In this document: positions 23,284 through 30,607 of the stretch, piece by piece
How positions within the stretch are numbered: the stretch's first letter is position 1
Layout: the number at the start of each line of letters is the position of its first letter
IMG/VR virus record: IMGVR_UViG_3300042691_039251
Coordinates: 1 to 64,000 of that record
Length of the DNA: 64,000 nt
Source of the DNA: a virus
Strand: one strand, 5' to 3'
Notes under the pieces: generated by a model
The model's database searches: none
Seen by the model: the letters and a program-made list of their open reading frames with translations, nothing else
Told to the model about the DNA's origin: nothing
Translations under genes and position numbers: made by a program

Positions 23284-24006
23284 ATGAATTTCAAAGACCC
23301 ACTGCTGAAATCAGATAAAGACGACGTCTATTACTTAGCACCGATTCCTGTCTACATGAAGCAGTTCGATGATCACGACTTTCACGACAGAGTCTATAAT
23401 TTCGGCTTTGAGACCCTCAATCCAGCTCAGAAGCTGATGGGACAGGAACTACCTGAACGCTACGACGAAGAGAGGCAGAGCACTTATCAACCTTGGAGCG
23501 ATTCTGAGGTGGCAGAAAGATGGGTCGAGAACACCGAGTACAATCCAATCGGAAGCCGATACTCAGTTCCGCCCAACGATTTTTTAAAGACTAATAATCC
23601 AGACGTAGCAGTGATTAGACAGAGAATTTTTGATGGATTCAGCCATCTGTTGAATTCTATCGAAGTTCCTCACGACATTACTCAAGCAAAGATCACTGAG
23701 AGCTGGATGCAATACTATGACCCTTATGCCGGTCGCGGCCATCAGGCTCACAATCACTGCAGGTGGCATCCTTCAGAAGAACCCATGGTCGGATTTTCTG
23801 GCGGTTACTACCTCTCTGACGGCGATCCGATCAAAGACCATCCTTATAGTGGAGTCTTTTGTTTTCACATTAGAGGAATGTCTCATTTCATCAGACCAAA
23901 GAAAGGGCTCTTGGTGATTTGGCCTTATGACATCGTCCACTCAGTCAAACCATTTTACGGAAAAACACACAGATGCGTGATCAATTTCAACATACAACTC
24001 CCATAA
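23284..24006 (+). CDS. 2OG-Fe(II) oxygenase of the marine-phage type (2OG-FeII_Oxy_5-like, 240 aa)
   Basis: The C-terminal half contains the jelly roll: NHCRWHP (H158 as first ligand region), FSGGYYLSDGD, then LLVIWPYDIVHSVKPF with distal H219 and R230 (THRCVINFNI). This matches putative oxygenases common in T4-like cyanophages. The N-terminal part (1-100) is a hydrophilic extension with an FGFETLNP segment. Their targets in cyanophages are unknown. Together with the genes at 22027 and 25369 it makes an unusual trio. Confidence 0.82.
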   Translation: MNFKDPLLKSDKDDVYYLAPIPVYMKQFDDHDFHDRVYNFGFETLNPAQKLMGQELPERYDEERQSTYQPWSDSEVAERWVENTEYNPIGSRYSVPPNDFLKTNNPDVAVIRQRIFDGFSHLLNSIEVPHDITQAKITESWMQYYDPYAGRGHQAHNHCRWHPSEEPMVGFSGGYYLSDGDPIKDHPYSGVFCFHIRGMSHFIRPKKGLLVIWPYDIVHSVKPFYGKTHRCVINFNIQLP

Positions 24007-24785
24007 AAGTAGTCCGAGCTTTTTGGGGAGAGAACAAAGACATCTGGGCAGAGATACCGAGCTCGCCTGAATGGGACGAGATCGTCTATGTCTGGGGAGA
24101 AGAGAACGAGAAGAGGTTGAAATCGATGGGATATGAGACAAAGCTCATGTGCACCACGATGACTGAACCGAAGTACAGCACGATCTATGATCACTTTGCT
24201 CATAAATTAGATACTTACGTCGCGGCTGAGGAAGATTGGGGAGAATTTCTCTTTCTCGATTGGGACGTAAAGATCATCAAAGAGATAGATGAGCGGTTCT
24301 GGGATCTCGTGAGGACCAAACCTCTTCAGTGTCCGGTTTACGGTTATCCGAAAGAATATGAGAGAAAGATATGGGAGCACATAGAAGCAAACCCTCAGAA
24401 AAAATGGGTACAAGAGCTCGATCCGAACACAGGTGACTGGGTTAAAGTCCAAAATGAGCAGCTCGAAAAATACAATTGGAATTGGGAAGACCTCCAGCTC
24501 GTTCCTAATGTCTGCTTCTTCTACTCTTCTTACACAGGAGTTCCGAAAAAGCTGAGAAAGATCTACGAAAATCAAGGTGTAAAAACGTGCATTGAAGAGT
24601 TTGCAGTGTGGATCTGGGCTGATTGTTCTCTCGATGAATTCATCGAAGAACACGAACCTTTTGTGATCAGAGGGAGAGAAGATGATCTCTGCCACTTTGA
24701 CCTCGCAGAGGAAGAGACTATGAAGAGGATTAACGCTTACGTGAATACAAAAATCAAAAAAGAAATTTATCTGAAGCATCTATGA
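23973..24785 (+). CDS. GT-A-like glycosyltransferase (270 aa)
   Basis: The domain carries LFLDWDVKII (DWD, about 94-96) as the likely metal site, an upstream IYDHFAHKLDTYV helix, and a conserved LQLVPNVCFFYSS strand with an Asn as in GT32-like enzymes. The start lies 34 nt inside the oxygenase gene; no better start is seen downstream. Its stop overlaps the GT25 start by 4 nt. Acceptor unknown. Confidence 0.68.
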   Translation: MRDQFQHTTPIKVVRAFWGENKDIWAEIPSSPEWDEIVYVWGEENEKRLKSMGYETKLMCTTMTEPKYSTIYDHFAHKLDTYVAAEEDWGEFLFLDWDVKIIKEIDERFWDLVRTKPLQCPVYGYPKEYERKIWEHIEANPQKKWVQELDPNTGDWVKVQNEQLEKYNWNWEDLQLVPNVCFFYSSYTGVPKKLRKIYENQGVKTCIEEFAVWIWADCSLDEFIEEHEPFVIRGREDDLCHFDLAEEETMKRINAYVNTKIKKEIYLKHL

Positions 24786-25372
24786 TCACTCGAGTAATTA
24801 CGCTGGGCGGAGAAAGGATGAAATCTTTTCAAGAAAGAATGGGACCTAAAATCCCTTTTGAATTTTTCAAAGGCTTTACGCCGGACTACATTTCCGACAT
24901 TGAACCCATGTTTGAAAAGAGCAACATATATGAATATGCTCACGAAAGGAATCCAAGAGCAGTTATCGCCTGTGCTAAGAGCCACCTTTGGCTCTGGGAA
25001 ATGTGTATCCGCTTAGATGAGGAAATTTTGATACTCGAAGATGATGTGACTTTTAGCGATGATTTTGCAGAAGAAGCGTTTAACGTTTTCATCTATAACT
25101 TAAACGATTATGAGTACGATGTCTTCTTTTTTGACGGAGATTGGGGAGAGAAGTACATAGTATCTCAGCCTCATCGCTTTCATTCAGGCTGTGCCTACGT
25201 AATGACTCCTAAGGGAGCTCAAAAGATTTTGGACAAGCTTGAAGCTGAGGGCTTCGATGAAGCGATCGATTGGGAGATCTTAAATTCACAAAACTACGGA
25301 GTGAGAGCTCTCGCTTTTGAAAGAGCGATCCTCGTTCCATCAGCTGACGAAAAATCGACTTTGAAGATATGA
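24782..25372 (+). CDS. GT25-family glycosyltransferase (196 aa)
   Basis: The hallmarks of GT25 are present: RVITLGGERMKSFQERM at the start (LPS-type 'I.L...R...' motif), ACAKSHLWLWE (63-73), and ILILEDDVTF (EDD 86-88), with FHSGCAYVMTPKGAQKIL later. GT25 includes bacterial LPS galactosyltransferases and the animal and Mimivirus collagen galactosyl/glucosyltransferases that glycosylate hydroxylysine. The gene overlaps the next one, a prolyl-4-hydroxylase-like oxygenase, by 4 nt. Length is short for GT25 but the catalytic core is complete. Confidence 0.85.
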   Translation: MITRVITLGGERMKSFQERMGPKIPFEFFKGFTPDYISDIEPMFEKSNIYEYAHERNPRAVIACAKSHLWLWEMCIRLDEEILILEDDVTFSDDFAEEAFNVFIYNLNDYEYDVFFFDGDWGEKYIVSQPHRFHSGCAYVMTPKGAQKILDKLEAEGFDEAIDWEILNSQNYGVRALAFERAILVPSADEKSTLKI

Positions 25373-25929
25373 TAAAATTGCACGACGACATTTTCCTTTT
25401 TGAAAAGATCTTGACCGAAGAAATAATTGAAGAGGGCCTGAAGATCGTATCAGGAGAATCTAAACAGAGCTACGGGATAGAAGAGGGTTCTCATTTCTTC
25501 AATCTGATAAATGATCTCTGGTTCAAAAAGATCGAAGATCCTCTGCACGAAGAATACTTTCGTCTCGTTCCTCTGCCTGCTGAGACTATCAAAGCTTTGA
25601 GAGAATTCACGAAGACTGATTGGAGAGATCTCTTCTTTCTCAGATACTATCCCGAAAACACTCAAGAGCTGAGCACCTACGTCCACGCTGATTTTTCGAC
25701 TTGGACTTTCAGCGCCTGCTTCGTCAATTCTGAAGAGTATGAGGGAGGCTCGCTCTGTTTTCCTAGACAAGGAGTAAAGAAGAAATTAGACAGAGGAGAT
25801 GTAGTAGTCTTTCCAGGTGGTCTGACTCACCTCCACTACACTGAGAACATTCAAGAGGGAGAGAGAATAGTCTTAGTCGGACAATCAATGCCTTATAAAC
25901 AAGACCACAGATTGGGAAAACCTCTCTGA
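25369..25929 (+). CDS. Prolyl-4-hydroxylase-like 2OG-Fe(II) oxygenase (186 aa)
   Basis: P4Hc features: HADFSTW with iron ligands H106 and D108, CFVNSEEYEGGSLCFP, DRGDVVVFPGGLTHLHYTENI with distal histidine (H154 or H156), and GERIVLVGQ with R166 for 2-oxoglutarate. Such enzymes hydroxylate prolines in proteins, including collagen-like proteins of bacteria, algae and viruses. It ends the operon that began at 17729 and is directly coupled to the GT25 gene. The phage's own fibres contain long GPQ repeats, an obvious candidate substrate, but this is untested. Confidence 0.87.
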   Translation: MIKLHDDIFLFEKILTEEIIEEGLKIVSGESKQSYGIEEGSHFFNLINDLWFKKIEDPLHEEYFRLVPLPAETIKALREFTKTDWRDLFFLRYYPENTQELSTYVHADFSTWTFSACFVNSEEYEGGSLCFPRQGVKKKLDRGDVVVFPGGLTHLHYTENIQEGERIVLVGQSMPYKQDHRLGKPL

Positions 25930-25953
25930 AACATTTGATCTTTTCACGATAAG
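25929..25953 (+). promoter_or_regulatory. AAACATTT-N13-TAAG promoter candidate
   Basis: A variant of the AAACTTTT/TATA pair, 21 bp start to start, beginning at the end of the hydroxylase gene and 7 nt before ATG 25960. Confidence 0.35.
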
Positions 25954-25959
25954 AGAAAT

Positions 25960-26832
25960 ATGAAAAAATTAGTAGTAGCTCGAAGCTGGAGAGAATTTAA
26001 GACTCAACAGGCTGCAGCAGTATATAGCCTCTATGAGGTCTTTAAAGATTATGACGTGCACCTCCACTTGGTCATCAACGATCACAAGAACGAGGCTCTC
26101 ATAGAAGCATTACGCAAGAAAATGCCGAACTGGAAGATCAACATTTACGATAACCTCTTCTTCGACGAATATGCACTTCTTCGAGGAGCAACTCCTGACC
26201 AAATAGCAGAATTTCCGAAATGGATGTGGATCTACCATCTGCTCCTCTATCATTTTCTGTGGCATTCTCATCGGGAAGACTATGTGCTCACCTACGATGA
26301 CGACATCTTCTTCAGAGAAAGGCCGGAAGAAGTCTGTCACAAAGTGAATAATAAGATACCTTTTTGCATGGCAGATCAACATTCTGATTCTGACAAGCCG
26401 CTGATGGGAAAACTCGTACTACACTTCGGTAACTGGATCCACGATGAGTATTATGCCTGCTGGGGATCAACTTGGTCATCTAACAGCGGTTTCATGGGAT
26501 TGGCCAACAGGGCCATCTTTGAAAATTTCAGCTCACCTGAAGATTTCAGAAAAATGTTGGACATGTTTGAGTACCGGGTTTACCGCCACGAAGACGACAA
26601 CACTGATTGGAAAGACTACCGAATTCTCCTCCAAGAGCAGTCTTTTCTGGGGATTTTAAACAGAGCTTTCAGCAATAGAAAACACGCGGTTCTCATTCCA
26701 GAATACGGTTACTCGATCAATGATCACAGCATTTCTAAAGTCCACCACTATGTGGCGAAAGCAAAGCTCGCTCCTGAATTTCAACAAAGGATCAAATCTA
26801 AATACGAAGAACTCTTAAAATTTTTACAATGA
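25960..26832 (+). CDS. GT-A-like glycosyltransferase (290 aa)
   Basis: The likely metal site is YVLTYDDDIFFRERP (DDD, about 110-112), after a Trp- and His-rich helix (WMWIYHLLLYHFLWHSH). A later W-G-STWSSNSGFMGLA segment resembles the acceptor loop of GT32-like enzymes. No signal or membrane anchor. It is coupled by ATGA to the TagD-like nucleotidyltransferase gene, suggesting donor making and transfer in one unit. Family assignment by motif pattern only. Confidence 0.68.
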   Translation: MKKLVVARSWREFKTQQAAAVYSLYEVFKDYDVHLHLVINDHKNEALIEALRKKMPNWKINIYDNLFFDEYALLRGATPDQIAEFPKWMWIYHLLLYHFLWHSHREDYVLTYDDDIFFRERPEEVCHKVNNKIPFCMADQHSDSDKPLMGKLVLHFGNWIHDEYYACWGSTWSSNSGFMGLANRAIFENFSSPEDFRKMLDMFEYRVYRHEDDNTDWKDYRILLQEQSFLGILNRAFSNRKHAVLIPEYGYSINDHSISKVHHYVAKAKLAPEFQQRIKSKYEELLKFLQ

Positions 26833-27266
26833 AAATAGGAATCACATGCAGCACTTTTGATCTGCTCCACGCCGGGCACGTCATCATGTTAGAAGAATCT
26901 AAGAAACACTGTGACTATCTGATCTGCGCTCTCCAAGTCGACCCCTCGATGGCCAAGCGGACAGATGGCGTAAAGAAGAACCCACCCGTCCAATCTCTAG
27001 TCGAACGGTATCTGCAATTGGACGCAGTGAAATGGGTCGACAAGATCATTCCCTACACTACTGAACAGGAGCTCGAGGAGATTTTCATGTCTCTACCAAT
27101 CAATGTGAGGATCATCGGAGAAGAGTACAGAGAAAAGAACTACACTGCTCGTGAGATCTGTGAGAGAAGAGGGATAGAGATCATCTATAATAAGAGAGAG
27201 CACAACTACTCTTCTTCAGACCTCCGCAGAAGAACGGCCGCAGCTGAACAGAGTAAAAATATATAG
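26829..27266 (+). CDS. Glycerol-3-phosphate cytidylyltransferase-like nucleotidyltransferase (TagD type, 145 aa)
   Basis: GITCSTFDLLHAGHVIML carries the HxGH motif (HAGH, 14-17), followed by CALQVDPS, a basic KRTDGVKKNPPVQS loop and the R-x-x-x-L region. A late RIIGEEYREKNYT and YSSSDLRRR end are the usual substrate-closing motifs (ISSSxxR). Members of this type make CDP-glycerol or other CDP-activated units and are frequent in marine T4-like phages. Third HxGH enzyme in the window. Substrate unproven. Confidence 0.82.
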   Translation: MKIGITCSTFDLLHAGHVIMLEESKKHCDYLICALQVDPSMAKRTDGVKKNPPVQSLVERYLQLDAVKWVDKIIPYTTEQELEEIFMSLPINVRIIGEEYREKNYTAREICERRGIEIIYNKREHNYSSSDLRRRTAAAEQSKNI

Positions 27267-27285
27267 ACTAGAAAATCAAGAATCT

Positions 27286-27825
27286 ATGGCAATTCAAATA
27301 AATGCAAGTCTAACCTCTAGAAATAAAGGAGAGCTCACTGCAGCAGTAGTGAAGATTGAGAGCTATCGAATCAACAAGTTTGCCGGTTTGTACGAGTGTA
27401 CAATAGCAATGTTTAAGGACCTTGAAGACGCAGCTAATTCCAAGCCTCTTTACAAAGAGGACATTTTCTGCGATATGTCGCAGAGAAGAGTCATGCCGAA
27501 TCCAGTATCTCCACAACTGATCTACAACGGAGAAGAAGTCGAGTACCCGACTTACATCACTTTTGAGATGTATACTCCTGTCGAAATAGTGGAAGAATAT
27601 GTAGAAGACGAGGTCCAGACAGAAACTTACAATACTTTCGATGAAGAGGGTAATGTAGTCCAATCTACGAGAGAAATCACAGTACCTGTGACAAAGACTC
27701 GAACAGTGACTAAGAACAAGATTGATATCGAGCTCATTGATGGCGATCCTTACGGCTGGGCATACAATAAATTAAAAGAGGCTCTAGGAGAAATCTTCGG
27801 AGCAGAAAATCTAACAGACTGCTAA
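27286..27825 (+). CDS. Hypothetical protein, possible virion component (179 aa)
   Basis: The protein starts MAIQINASLTSR and alternates strands with acidic loops; residues about 103-140 are rich in Val, Glu and Thr (VEIVEEYVEDEVQTETY) followed by TVPVTKTRTVTKNK, so it is likely all-beta. The C-terminal helix ends NLTDC. No known family. Because the next gene is a Ser/Tyr-rich structural-like protein coupled through TAATG, both may be small virion proteins lodged between the glycosyltransferases. Confidence 0.55.
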   Translation: MAIQINASLTSRNKGELTAAVVKIESYRINKFAGLYECTIAMFKDLEDAANSKPLYKEDIFCDMSQRRVMPNPVSPQLIYNGEEVEYPTYITFEMYTPVEIVEEYVEDEVQTETYNTFDEEGNVVQSTREITVPVTKTRTVTKNKIDIELIDGDPYGWAYNKLKEALGEIFGAENLTDC

Positions 27826-28316
27826 TGACTGTAGTATCACCTCCTTCTAGTAACACTAACGTCGGAAACGCCGGAGCTGGTGGTAGCACCACGGAGATCT
27901 CAGCGATCGCCTGGGCCACCTCGAGCATCAGCATCAACAACACTCAAGTGAACAGGCTCTACCCAGCGATCTCGTCTGGGACTCAGAGACCTTTTAGCTG
28001 GTTCCACGGCAAGAGCTTCAGGGTGATCAGGCTCGTCTATAATGGCTATCCTTCTGGATACGGTTATACTAACATGACATATCCTTTCAGCTCCTCAGCT
28101 ACGCCCTATCCTACTCTAGATTACTCTTACCGATATGATACTTACAGCTACATCACCTTCCAAGCATTCGCTACATATCCGTACACTTTCAGTGCTTGGG
28201 CTCTAGGGTCTTCATCAGCTCCTACTTCAGAGATAACTTCTGCGAATCCGGTGAGCATTTACGTGGCTGATTGGCCTTCGACGGGATATTTTTACATCTG
28301 GGCTAAATTCGTCTAA
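27825..28316 (+). CDS. Ser/Tyr/Thr-rich virion-like hypothetical protein (163 aa)
   Basis: Composition resembles appendage proteins: Ser, Thr, Tyr and Pro dominate, with repeated aromatic turns (YPTLDYSYRYDTYSYITF, YPYTFSAWALG). An initial NVGNAGAGG stretch is Gly-rich. Few charges and no signal peptide. It is coupled by TAATG to genes on both sides. Its character is close to the proteins at 822-2087, which also neighbour a fibre gene. Function unknown. Confidence 0.55.
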   Translation: MTVVSPPSSNTNVGNAGAGGSTTEISAIAWATSSISINNTQVNRLYPAISSGTQRPFSWFHGKSFRVIRLVYNGYPSGYGYTNMTYPFSSSATPYPTLDYSYRYDTYSYITFQAFATYPYTFSAWALGSSSAPTSEITSANPVSIYVADWPSTGYFYIWAKFV

Positions 28317-29230
28317 TGAAATTTCATCTAAGTTCGAATTTAGATCCTTGGATAGGATATTCTCTTCTCAAACACTACAACTGCTCAGACCACCGCTCTT
28401 GCGTCGTCTATTCTCTCTGGGGAGATCGTGGGTACATAACTTACCTCAAGTACTCTCTCATGTCTTTGATCTCATCTACTGACGTCAGCGACAGAGCAGA
28501 TATTTTAATTTTCGTGAGCAGCGATCTCTACGAAGAAACGGTAGATTGTCTAAACGGAATAATCGGCAAAGACTGTTTTGTGAGAGTAGAGAGCTCTCAA
28601 AAATATCTCATTCATACTCATCCTTCCACTCAGAAGTACGATAATTTTCTCATGCTTGACACTGATTCTTTTTTCTTGGGACGAGACACGATATTCGAGA
28701 AGATGGAAAAGTTTTATGCAAACCCTGAGAACTCAAAGACGATGTTCATGGTCAAAGACTTTATCGATTCTAAGACTGCTTTCTGGACGAGAAAGTCGAG
28801 CCACTGTGAAGCACCTTCTCTAGAGAGATATGAATCTTTTTACAAAAAGTCAATCGGTGAAGAGGAGTTCGAGAAGATGATGAAAAAGAACTGGTGGGTT
28901 TCTTACGCAGTGGCCTACAGCAAAGAGCACTTCAAAGAAGAGGGTTACTCTTCGTACGCAGCCGAAAATTTTCAAATGGGCCAAGGATGTGATGAGACAG
29001 TCTTCCTGACTTGGGCTCACAAAAATTCATATGATCTGCGTGGCATTGAAAAGTTCTTTCCCTGCTACGATCAGTACATATCATCTGGAGAGTCAGTATC
29101 AGATTTTTTTACAGAGCAGAACATTGCGGCTCTCTATCATCCACTAGTCGGAGAAAATGCTTTGAACATTTGTAACGTCTTTCTTTTAGCCGAGATAGAG
29201 AAGAAGCACGAAGCACTTTTAGAACATTAG
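28316..29230 (+). CDS. Glycosyltransferase, stand-alone paralog of domain B at 18034 (304 aa)
   Basis: It aligns with residues about 300-612 of the 18034 protein from its first residues: KFHLSSNLDPWI against KFYLSSKLNPYI. Shared motifs are YSLWGDRGYITYLKYSLMSLI, MLDTDSFFLG (DTD, about 117), KNWWVSYA, CDETVFLTWAH and LYHPLVGEN. The conserved aspartates fit a GT-A metal site. The next gene (4 nt gap) is the domain A paralog, so the pair equals the fused enzyme with domain order swapped. Substrate unknown. Confidence 0.7.
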   Translation: MKFHLSSNLDPWIGYSLLKHYNCSDHRSCVVYSLWGDRGYITYLKYSLMSLISSTDVSDRADILIFVSSDLYEETVDCLNGIIGKDCFVRVESSQKYLIHTHPSTQKYDNFLMLDTDSFFLGRDTIFEKMEKFYANPENSKTMFMVKDFIDSKTAFWTRKSSHCEAPSLERYESFYKKSIGEEEFEKMMKKNWWVSYAVAYSKEHFKEEGYSSYAAENFQMGQGCDETVFLTWAHKNSYDLRGIEKFFPCYDQYISSGESVSDFFTEQNIAALYHPLVGENALNICNVFLLAEIEKKHEALLEH

Positions 29231-29233
29231 AAC

Positions 29234-30046
29234 ATGAAAGCAGTATGGGTCCTAGAAAATTTCAAGGGCGAGTTCTCGATGCCATCGATAGAGCTCAGAG
29301 TCTTCATCACCTCGGTGGTCCAGTGGAAGAGGTTCTATCCTAATTTTGAGACTGTTCTTTTTTGTACTCAAGACGTCTACCAATACCTCAAATCTTTAGA
29401 CGCGGATTCCCTTTGGGATCAAATAGACACTGACATTCTAGAAACTGAAGATTCAGTCGACAGAAAAAGGTTCTGGACCGCAGGAAAATACAAAGTCATG
29501 AGGGGCCTCGATGCTCCTTTCGTCCTCATGGACTGCGATCTCTTTCTCACTCAGAAGATAGATGAATCCACATTCGAGAACGATCTCGTGGTCTGCCATC
29601 CAGAGAATGCTGAATTCTACCACTACTTCTGGCAGAAAGAGCACGTCTTCGAAAGCGTAGGAATCGAGAGGCTCCCAGAAGATCCAGAAGGAAAAGCCTG
29701 GAACGTGAGCTTCTTCTATGTAAAAGATCAGAGCTTCAAGGATCTCTATTTAGAGACAGCTTGGGACTGGATGGAGAGGCTTTCAAAATACGAAGGAGAT
29801 GAAGAGTGGCAGAACGGCTACATGCTCTACTGCGAACAGAAGCTCCTCTACGATCTATCTCTGAGATCTGGGATCAAGACTCATTATCTGAAAAGCGGAA
29901 TCTCTGATGAAAACCCGATTCACCTCGGAGAAGAAAAGAGGAGAGAAGACCTCAAAACGACTCACCTTCCCTTCCGAGAACACCAAGCTCGAGAGGCTGT
30001 GATCGGATCAGGATTCGAGGCGAAGATAAATGAAATAGTAGGTTGA
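29234..30046 (+). CDS. Glycosyltransferase, stand-alone paralog of domain A at 18034 (270 aa)
   Basis: It begins KAVWVLENFKGEF and shares with the 18034 domain A: VVQWKRFYP, SLWDQIDTDIL, DRKRFW, and VLMDCDLFLTQ (DCD, about 98-100). The late LYCEQKLLYDLS is also shared (FCEQKLLYDM in 18034). It ends the long glycosyltransferase run; after it lies the structured non-coding region. Presumed partner of the 28316 product. Confidence 0.7.
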   Translation: MKAVWVLENFKGEFSMPSIELRVFITSVVQWKRFYPNFETVLFCTQDVYQYLKSLDADSLWDQIDTDILETEDSVDRKRFWTAGKYKVMRGLDAPFVLMDCDLFLTQKIDESTFENDLVVCHPENAEFYHYFWQKEHVFESVGIERLPEDPEGKAWNVSFFYVKDQSFKDLYLETAWDWMERLSKYEGDEEWQNGYMLYCEQKLLYDLSLRSGIKTHYLKSGISDENPIHLGEEKRREDLKTTHLPFREHQAREAVIGSGFEAKINEIVG

Positions 30047-30134
30047 TTGGAAAGCCTTACACCTTCATAAAAGGGGCACTTAAGTTGGAATGTAAGCGAG
30101 GAGACTGAATGAAGTCAAAGAAATGCCAATCGTA

Positions 30135-30175
30135 AAAGCAGATGTCCACGCACCCATCTTCTGCTTTCCTCCTTT
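30135..30175 (+). terminator. Hairpin with T-rich tail (terminator-like)
   Basis: AAAGCAGATG (30135-30144) pairs with CATC-T-TCTGCTTT (30155-30167, one bulge) around a 10-nt loop, then CCTCCTTTT. Confidence 0.6.
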
Positions 30176-30176
30176 T

Positions 30177-30186
30177 GATAAATAAT
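30177..30186 (+). promoter_or_regulatory. GATAAATAAT box (late-promoter-like)
   Basis: Fourth copy of the (T/G)ATAAATAA box, placed between two hairpins; a start here would lie in the second hairpin, which weakens the promoter reading. Confidence 0.25.
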
Positions 30187-30216
30187 GCCCGATTCACAGT
30201 CGGGCATCTATTTTTT
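30185..30216 (+). terminator. Rho-independent terminator
   Basis: ATGCCCGA / TCGGGCAT 8-bp stem with TTCACAG loop, followed by CTATTTTTT. Confidence 0.8.
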
Positions 30217-30252
30217 CCACTCAGTTTTCCGTTTCGAAAAAAATTACTAGAT

Positions 30253-30429
30253 ATGCATACAATAGCATTTATGAAAGCTCTGTTTGAGAAATGGAAAGCA
30301 AAAAAGAAGAATCGTCCGCTGAAAGTCGACGTCATGGATCCCGAGGAGTACTATCTCGGAGGAGAAGCCATGATCGGTCCCGAGATCCTCAAGGAAAGAA
30401 AATTGAAACAAAAAAGAAAAAAGCTATAA
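30253..30429 (+). CDS. Small basic protein (58 aa)
   Basis: I chose ATG 30253 (MHTIAFMKALFEKWKAKKK) because the upstream ATG at 30142 would put the start inside two hairpins; ATG 30271 is also possible. The protein is very basic at both ends (WKAKKKNR, ERKLKQKRKKL) around an acidic DPEEYYLGGE centre. Such a charge layout suits nucleic-acid contact, but no family is recognised. It ends 12 nt before tRNA-Leu. Confidence 0.5.
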   Translation: MHTIAFMKALFEKWKAKKKNRPLKVDVMDPEEYYLGGEAMIGPEILKERKLKQKRKKL

Positions 30430-30441
30430 AAATAAGACTTT

Positions 30442-30525
30442 GGCCTGGTGGAGAAATTGGTAGACTCGCCATCTTGAGGGGGTGGTTCCAGCAATGGAGT
30501 GAGGGTTCGAATCCCTCCCAGGTCA
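30442..30525 (+). tRNA. tRNA-Leu (GAG)
   Basis: Acceptor GGCCTGG / CCAGGTC, anticodon stem CCATC / GGTGG with loop TTGAGGG (anticodon GAG), long variable arm, T-arm GAGGG-TTCGAAT-CCCTC. It reads CTC and CTT, both common in this window. Confidence 0.9.
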
Positions 30526-30530
30526 CAGAT

Positions 30531-30606
30531 CGTAGGGTAGAGCAGATGGTAGCTTGCGAGGCTCATAACCTCGAGGTCGTGGGTTCGAGTCCCACCCCTG
30601 CAACCA
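30531..30606 (+). tRNA. Initiator tRNA-Met (CAT)
   Basis: Anticodon loop CTCATAA with stem CGAGG/CCTCG; the first acceptor pair is a C-A mismatch (CGTAGGG against CCCTGCA), as in bacterial initiator tRNAs; D-arm AGAGCAG..GGTAGCTTG also resembles tRNA-fMet. CCA is encoded, ending at 30606. Confidence 0.88.
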
Positions 30607-30607
30607 A

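Larger units (their letters stand above)
30047..30252 (+). other. Structured non-coding region (two hairpins)
   Basis: The 206-nt gap carries no convincing reading frame. It holds a hairpin at 30135-30167, a GATAAATAAT box, and a second terminator-like hairpin at 30185-30207. The first 90 nt (CCTTCATAAAAGG, CTTACA..TGTAAG complementarity) could fold further, so a small RNA ending at the first or second hairpin is possible. Confidence 0.45.

Noticed and set aside
24207-24779. 190-aa minus-strand open frame inside the glycosyltransferase at 23973
   Set aside because: The plus-strand frame has a DWD motif and overlaps neighbours in operon fashion; the antisense frame shows no domain and lies fully inside it.
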